Part shown: positions 60,492 to 64,000 of the stretch, in pieces
How the letters are laid out: the number at the start of each line of letters is the position of its first letter
Position numbering within the stretch: position 1 is the stretch's first letter
From: CAIQJJ01 sp964606085
GTDB taxonomy: Bacteria; Chloroflexota; Anaerolineae; Anaerolineales; UBA4823
DNA: 64,000 nt
Assembly (NCBI GenBank): GCA_964606085.1
Contig: CAZSFD010000001.1
Span: 1-64,000, forward strand
Direction of reading: 5' to 3'
The notes under the pieces: generated by a model
What the model was told of the DNA's origin: nothing
What the model saw: only the letters and a program-made list of their open reading frames with translations
The model's database searches: none
Program-made: the position numbers and the translations under genes

Positions 60492-61106
60492 ATGCTTCCT
60501 CCATCTCCCGCCCCCATTTACCTGCTCACCGGCCTCGGCAACCCCGGACGCCAATATGCCGACACGCGCCACAACATCGGCTTCATGGCGATAGACCGCC
60601 TGGTGGAAAAGCTGCTCGCCGGCGCCAAACCCATGCCGCGCGTGCAAATGCGCGCCCTGACGTACGATTTCCGCCATGAAGGCCGGCGCATTATCCTCGC
60701 CAAGCCGCAAACCTACATGAACGAATCGGGCAGCGCCATTGCCGCGCTGACCCGGTTTTACAAGGTGGCGGTGGAAAACCTGATGGTTGCCAATGACGAT
60801 GTAGATTTACCCTTTGGCGTACTGCGCCTGCGGCCTGGCGGCGGGTCGGCGGGGCAAAAGGGACTGGCCAGCACCATCGAACGCCTGGGGACGCAGGATT
60901 TCGCCCGGCTGCGCATGGGCATCGGCAGGCCGCCGGGCAGTCAATTGGCGGCGGCCTATGTGCTGGAACGCTTCTCTCGTTCGGAGGAAAAGGCCCTGCC
61001 CGAAATCCTCGACCGCGCCGCCGAAGCCATGCTGACCTTCGTTACCGAGGGCCTGAACTCGGCCATGAACCGCTACAATGGCCCCGTGGAGGCGAACCGT
61101 GAGTGA
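60492..61106 (+). CDS. pth: Peptidyl-tRNA hydrolase
   Basis: Releases tRNA from prematurely dropped peptidyl-tRNA. The 204-residue protein has the Pth signature: YLLTGLGNPGRQYADTRHNI with the catalytic His, FMAIDRL, AKPQTYMNESGSA, ANDDVDLPFGVLRLRPGGGS, GQKGLASTIERLGTQDFARL and RMGIGRP. Its last eight bases overlap the GTG start of the HAD hydrolase gene. The start at 60492 lacks a good ribosome site; a later in-frame ATG would remove the motif, so this start is kept. Confidence 0.96.
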   Translation: MLPPSPAPIYLLTGLGNPGRQYADTRHNIGFMAIDRLVEKLLAGAKPMPRVQMRALTYDFRHEGRRIILAKPQTYMNESGSAIAALTRFYKVAVENLMVANDDVDLPFGVLRLRPGGGSAGQKGLASTIERLGTQDFARLRMGIGRPPGSQLAAAYVLERFSRSEEKALPEILDRAAEAMLTFVTEGLNSAMNRYNGPVEANRE

Positions 61107-61812
61107 ACGCATCTCCTTGATCGCCTTCGATGCCGACGATACGCTCTGGCACAATGAATATCTCTACACGCAAGCAAAAGATCAGTTCTGCCAATTGCTG
61201 GCGGCTTATGGCAGCGCCGAACAAATTCGCCAGCAGTTGGATATCATCGAGGAACACAATGTTCTGAATTACGGCTACGGCATCAAGAGCTTCACGCTCT
61301 CGATGATCGAAACCGCCATGTCGGCCTCGCAGGGCTGCATCCCCGTAGATGCCTTGCAGACCATCCTACAATTGGGCAAACAGATGCTCACCGCCGAACT
61401 GCCCTTCCTTGATTACGCCGAAGCCACCCTGGCCGAGTTAGGACAGCGCTATCCCTTGATGTTGATCACGAAGGGCGACACCTTCGAGCAGCAGCACAAA
61501 ATCGAGCGTTCTGGTTTGACCAGGTATTTTCGCTATATCGAGATCGTCGCCAATAAAACGCCTGCCACCTATCAACGCCTGTTCGACCAGCATGGCCTCG
61601 ACCCGCGCCAGGTGTTGATGGTGGGTAACTCGCTGCGCTCGGATATTTTGCCGGTGCTAGAAATCGGCGGGCAGGCGGTGTACATCCACTACGAAAGCAC
61701 CTGGTCGCACGAATTTGTAGACGAAGCGACGCGGGCGCGCTATCAGTATTTCGAGTTGGAGCATTTGGGGGAATTGCCGGCGCTGGTGGCGCGGCTGAAC
61801 AGCGAAAGATAG
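61099..61812 (+). CDS. HAD-family hydrolase
   Basis: A 237-residue haloacid dehalogenase-like phosphatase. Motif I is IAFDADDTLWHNEY (nucleophile Asp), motif II LITKGD, the Lys of motif III is in NKTPATYQRL, and motif IV is VGNSLRSDILP. The cap is helical, as in subclass I phosphatases. The substrate is unknown. The GTG at 61099 has GGAG seven bases ahead and overlaps the pth stop; the earlier ATG at 61078 lies deeper in pth and has no ribosome site. Confidence 0.9.
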   Translation: MSERISLIAFDADDTLWHNEYLYTQAKDQFCQLLAAYGSAEQIRQQLDIIEEHNVLNYGYGIKSFTLSMIETAMSASQGCIPVDALQTILQLGKQMLTAELPFLDYAEATLAELGQRYPLMLITKGDTFEQQHKIERSGLTRYFRYIEIVANKTPATYQRLFDQHGLDPRQVLMVGNSLRSDILPVLEIGGQAVYIHYESTWSHEFVDEATRARYQYFELEHLGELPALVARLNSER

Positions 61813-61838
61813 CCAGCAGGCTCGGTTTCGATAAGCTC

Positions 61839-61890
61839 GGTTTCGACAGGCTCAACCAGCGTGTCACCGCTGGTCGAGCCTGTCGAGACC
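61839..61890. repeat. REP-like inverted repeat between convergent genes
   Basis: The arms 61839-61861 and 61868-61890 are 23 bases each and complementary at 21 positions around TGTCAC. The core TCGACAGGCTC resembles dispersed intergenic repeats of many bacterial genomes; a half copy (TTTCGATAAGCTCGG) adjoins at 61826-61840. It may end transcription of both the HAD gene and the secreted protein gene. Confidence 0.7.
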
Positions 61891-61901
61891 CGGTTTCGAT
61901 G

Positions 61902-63278
61902 CTACGGGCAGACCGTCAGCACAGCATCATCTACATACATGCCGGTCACGCCATCATAACCATCGTTGAATGCGCCGAACATGATCATGATCGTCTCCCC
62001 GGCGTAATCTTGCAGGTCGAAGGTGTGCTGCTGCCATGATTGCGTGTTGTCGCGCTCCCAGAACAGGGTTTCGACAACATCGCCTGAATTATTCAGCACC
62101 ATCACATATTGGGCATCGAAAGCCAGTGGGCCATTGCCAAATTCGCTGCCTACCAGAGGGCGCGCTGGCAATGGGCGCAGACTGGATTCGCCGCTGACCG
62201 TATAGAGCCACACTTGCAGCGAAGCGCTGCCGACCCCAGCCGGGATGCTGACCTGCTGGCGGGCCGATGAGTAAGCATACTTATTGTGCGCCAGATTGAT
62301 AATCCCCACGCGCATGGATTCCAACCCAGCGTGCTTTTGAGCGTCGGAATAATCTGCGGTGTATTCGGTAGCTGGCCTATCCCAATCGGTTTTAGTTTCA
62401 AAGCCGCTGTTGCGCAACAAATTGGTACAAACAAATTGCGTTTGGGTCGGCGTAGGGCTGGGGCTGGGGGGTGTGCTGCTGCTCGTGGGCGTGGCTGTGG
62501 CCGTGGGCGTGGTGGTGGGGGTGATAGTGTCACCCGGCTGGGTGGATGTGGGCGTGGGGGTCAGTGTGGCCGTTGGGGGCAGTTGGCGCAAGATCACCGG
62601 CAGGTAAACATCGGGCGGCGTGGGGGTTTGGGTGATCGTTGGCGAGCTGGTGGGCGTGGGCGTTTCGGTATCGGTTGGCGAGGGGGAGACCGTGGTGGTG
62701 ACCACCTGCGGCGAGATCAGCACCGAGCCAGCGATTCCAGCGCCAGGCACACTGCCGCCGGTGGTGCTGCCAAACGAAACCGGCGGCTCGGTTGAAAACA
62801 GCACCGGCGTTTCAACATCGGTCAGCGTTTGGCCGGTGGTGAAGGTGATCGAAACGAGGTTGCCGCCGGGCAGGGCGGCGAGCGGCGGGGCCAGGTCGGC
62901 CACCATAAAATCGAGTTCGCCGTCGCTGTCGGCAGGGTCGTAGGTGACCTGGGTGAAGAAGGCGCCCGGCGCATGGAAGGTGACGGCATCGGGCAGGCCA
63001 TCCAGGTCGGCATCGGTCGCATCGAAGGTCAACCAGGTGGGGTCAAAATCGAGCGAGAAAACGATGCTGGAGATGGTGGCCGTGACCGGCTCGAAGGTGA
63101 GGGTGAGCGTGACCGGGCTTTCAGGCAAAGCAAGCGCCTGGCTGGGAATGGTCAGGGTTGGCCCGGCAGCGGTGGCCGCCTGTGCCGAAAAGTGCGCCAC
63201 CCCCCAGCCAGCCAACGCCAGGGTCAGAAGAACAAGGGGAATGATCCACCTGCGAGAAAGGACATCCGTTGTACGCAT
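61902..63278 (-). CDS. Secreted cohesin-like protein with C-terminal binding domain
   Basis: A 458-residue exported protein. The signal peptide (IPLVLLTLALAGWGVAHF) ends near residue 35. Residues ~40-190 form a cohesin-like beta sandwich (VTLTLTFEPVTATISSIVFS, LDFDPTWLTFDATDADLDG). A Ser/Thr/Pro linker is split by the motif PDVYLPVILRQLP. The C-terminal ~150 residues resemble a carbohydrate-binding-type jelly roll (LLRNSGFETKTDWDRPATEY, MYVDDAVLTVC). AAGGAG precedes the start. It follows the dockerin/cohesin-like gene at 63357 on the same strand, after a terminator. Confidence 0.78.
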   Translation of the reverse strand: MRTTDVLSRRWIIPLVLLTLALAGWGVAHFSAQAATAAGPTLTIPSQALALPESPVTLTLTFEPVTATISSIVFSLDFDPTWLTFDATDADLDGLPDAVTFHAPGAFFTQVTYDPADSDGELDFMVADLAPPLAALPGGNLVSITFTTGQTLTDVETPVLFSTEPPVSFGSTTGGSVPGAGIAGSVLISPQVVTTTVSPSPTDTETPTPTSSPTITQTPTPPDVYLPVILRQLPPTATLTPTPTSTQPGDTITPTTTPTATATPTSSSTPPSPSPTPTQTQFVCTNLLRNSGFETKTDWDRPATEYTADYSDAQKHAGLESMRVGIINLAHNKYAYSSARQQVSIPAGVGSASLQVWLYTVSGESSLRPLPARPLVGSEFGNGPLAFDAQYVMVLNNSGDVVETLFWERDNTQSWQQHTFDLQDYAGETIMIMFGAFNDGYDGVTGMYVDDAVLTVCP

Positions 63279-63305
63279 CGAGGTTTCTCCTTACATCCAA
63301 AAAAT

Positions 63306-63338
63306 CAGCCTTGCGGGGGGTTGCCCGCCGCAAGGCTG
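63306..63338 (-). terminator. Rho-independent terminator
   Basis: On the minus strand the arms CAGCCTTGCGG and CCGCAAGGCTG form an 11-bp stem followed by ATTTTTT. It ends the gene whose stop is at 63357. Confidence 0.85.
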
Positions 63339-63356
63339 GTTGAGAACCGGAGCAAC

Positions 63357-64000
63357 TCAGGGTTCAGACCTGGTGATTACGGGTAAGTATACCTCCCACG
63401 GGCCGAGATGGATTTGCCCATTTTGATGGCTGCCAGGAAGGGTATGGCCCTTTGGATCGCTGAACGAAATGATCGGTGCAAACTCAATGGCCGTATTTTT
63501 GATCGTTTGGGTATCCGTTACCTGGAAAGTAACCGTCATCAGCACACTGTCGGTCAAAACGCCGTTTAATGGCCCGATGATGGCGACATCCAACTCATCA
63601 TTGGGCTGGTCGGGCGTATAGAACACACCGCCAGTAAAGCCAGGTGGCAGATTGAGCGTCACCGAATAGGGGTCGGCGGGATCCAAGTTCAAAAGCGCTG
63701 GATCGTAATTCAACGAAAAGATCAACGTATTCACTTCGCTGCCATTAGATTGATAAGCAATGGGGATTTGCAAAGACTCGCCCCAGTCAACCGTTGTCAA
63801 CAGCGGCATGGCAATCAGCGGATCGCTAGCAGTTGCCGATGAACTTTTCTCAGTGATTGCATCCACCGGAGATGCGAGCGCCTCTAAGCCGCCAACGGGC
63901 CTTGAAATACCGCCGCATGAGCCATTGCCAAAGATCAAGATCACCAGACACGAAATGTCACCGGCATCTACGGCGGCATCCTGGTTGGGATTGCAGCCCA
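63357..64000 (-). CDS. Secreted dockerin- and cohesin-like protein, 5' end outside window
   Basis: The frame runs off the window at 64000, so the N-terminus is missing. The visible part begins GCNPNQDAAVDAGDISCLVI, which fits a dockerin-like calcium loop (NxNxDxxVDxxD) followed by LIFGNGSCGG. A cohesin-like domain follows (SLQIPIAYQSNGSEVNTLIF, SLNYDPALLNLDPADPYSV). The protein ends with EVYLPVITRSEP, sharing the VYLPVI motif with the gene downstream. The likely location is outside the cell or on the surface. A start at GTG 63944 would cut the dockerin-like unit in half and is unlikely. Confidence 0.72.
   Translation of the reverse strand, partial: GCNPNQDAAVDAGDISCLVILIFGNGSCGGISRPVGGLEALASPVDAITEKSSSATASDPLIAMPLLTTVDWGESLQIPIAYQSNGSEVNTLIFSLNYDPALLNLDPADPYSVTLNLPPGFTGGVFYTPDQPNDELDVAIIGPLNGVLTDSVLMTVTFQVTDTQTIKNTAIEFAPIISFSDPKGHTLPGSHQNGQIHLGPWEVYLPVITRSEP

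Noticed and set aside
1..64000. CRISPR arrays, tRNA or rRNA genes
   Set aside because: No series of regularly spaced direct repeats and no cloverleaf or rRNA-like stretch was noticed; gaps between genes are short and mostly explained by palindromes, promoters or relics.

Overview
The window looks like a chromosomal segment of a free-living, carbohydrate-degrading bacterium of the Chloroflexota, most likely Anaerolineae. This is an inference from gene content and style, not from a marker gene. The pointers are sugar-ABC binding lipoproteins with Thr/Pro/Glu spacers, many secreted proteins with Thr-Pro linkers, a CHAT-TPR protein beside an ECF-like sigma factor, cohesin/dockerin-like secreted proteins carrying a VYLPVI motif, and a moderately high GC content. 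I found no rRNA, tRNA or CRISPR array.

Positions 1-18000 form a sugar-uptake region. Two ABC transporter gene sets lie on the minus strand (721-595 side and 11004-14435). Each is divergent from a gene coding for an unusual HTH/kinase-like ATPase/receiver protein. That gene in turn converges on, and overlaps, a hybrid histidine kinase gene. The whole module is therefore present twice. The region shows decay: the first binding-protein gene is cut by an IS5-like element at the window edge, one regulator has a frameshift in an A6 run, and relics of a GH130 gene and a hexose-phosphate mutarotase gene flank an intact lacZ and a URO-D-like gene.

Positions 18100-33300 are mostly metabolic: glutamate synthase gltBD; an adenosine kinase-like gene, ahcY and galK in one run; then an M23 peptidase lipoprotein, a short-chain threonine dehydrogenase and an M20 hydrolase. 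Positions 33330-39707 hold a co-directional set: sigma factor, possible anti-sigma factor, CHAT-TPR protease and secreted subtilase. It is the best candidate here for an undescribed signalling/proteolysis system. A very large GH9-CBM3-CBM2-GH5 cellulase follows.

Positions 44000-61800 are housekeeping genes in small units (dgkA, ybeY, pgpH, yqeY, uvrC, pth, a PBP, a glycosyltransferase, YigZ), with a HEPN/MNT toxin-antitoxin pair, a molybdenum oxidoreductase coupled to a receiver protein, and a small gene pair whose first member has an in-frame stop. The right end (61902-64000) holds two secreted cohesin-like proteins, one with a dockerin-like N-terminal part that runs off the window. Many intergenic gaps carry long, nearly perfect palindromes. 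Several genes have an extended -10 box only 6-7 bases before the start codon, which suggests leaderless transcripts.
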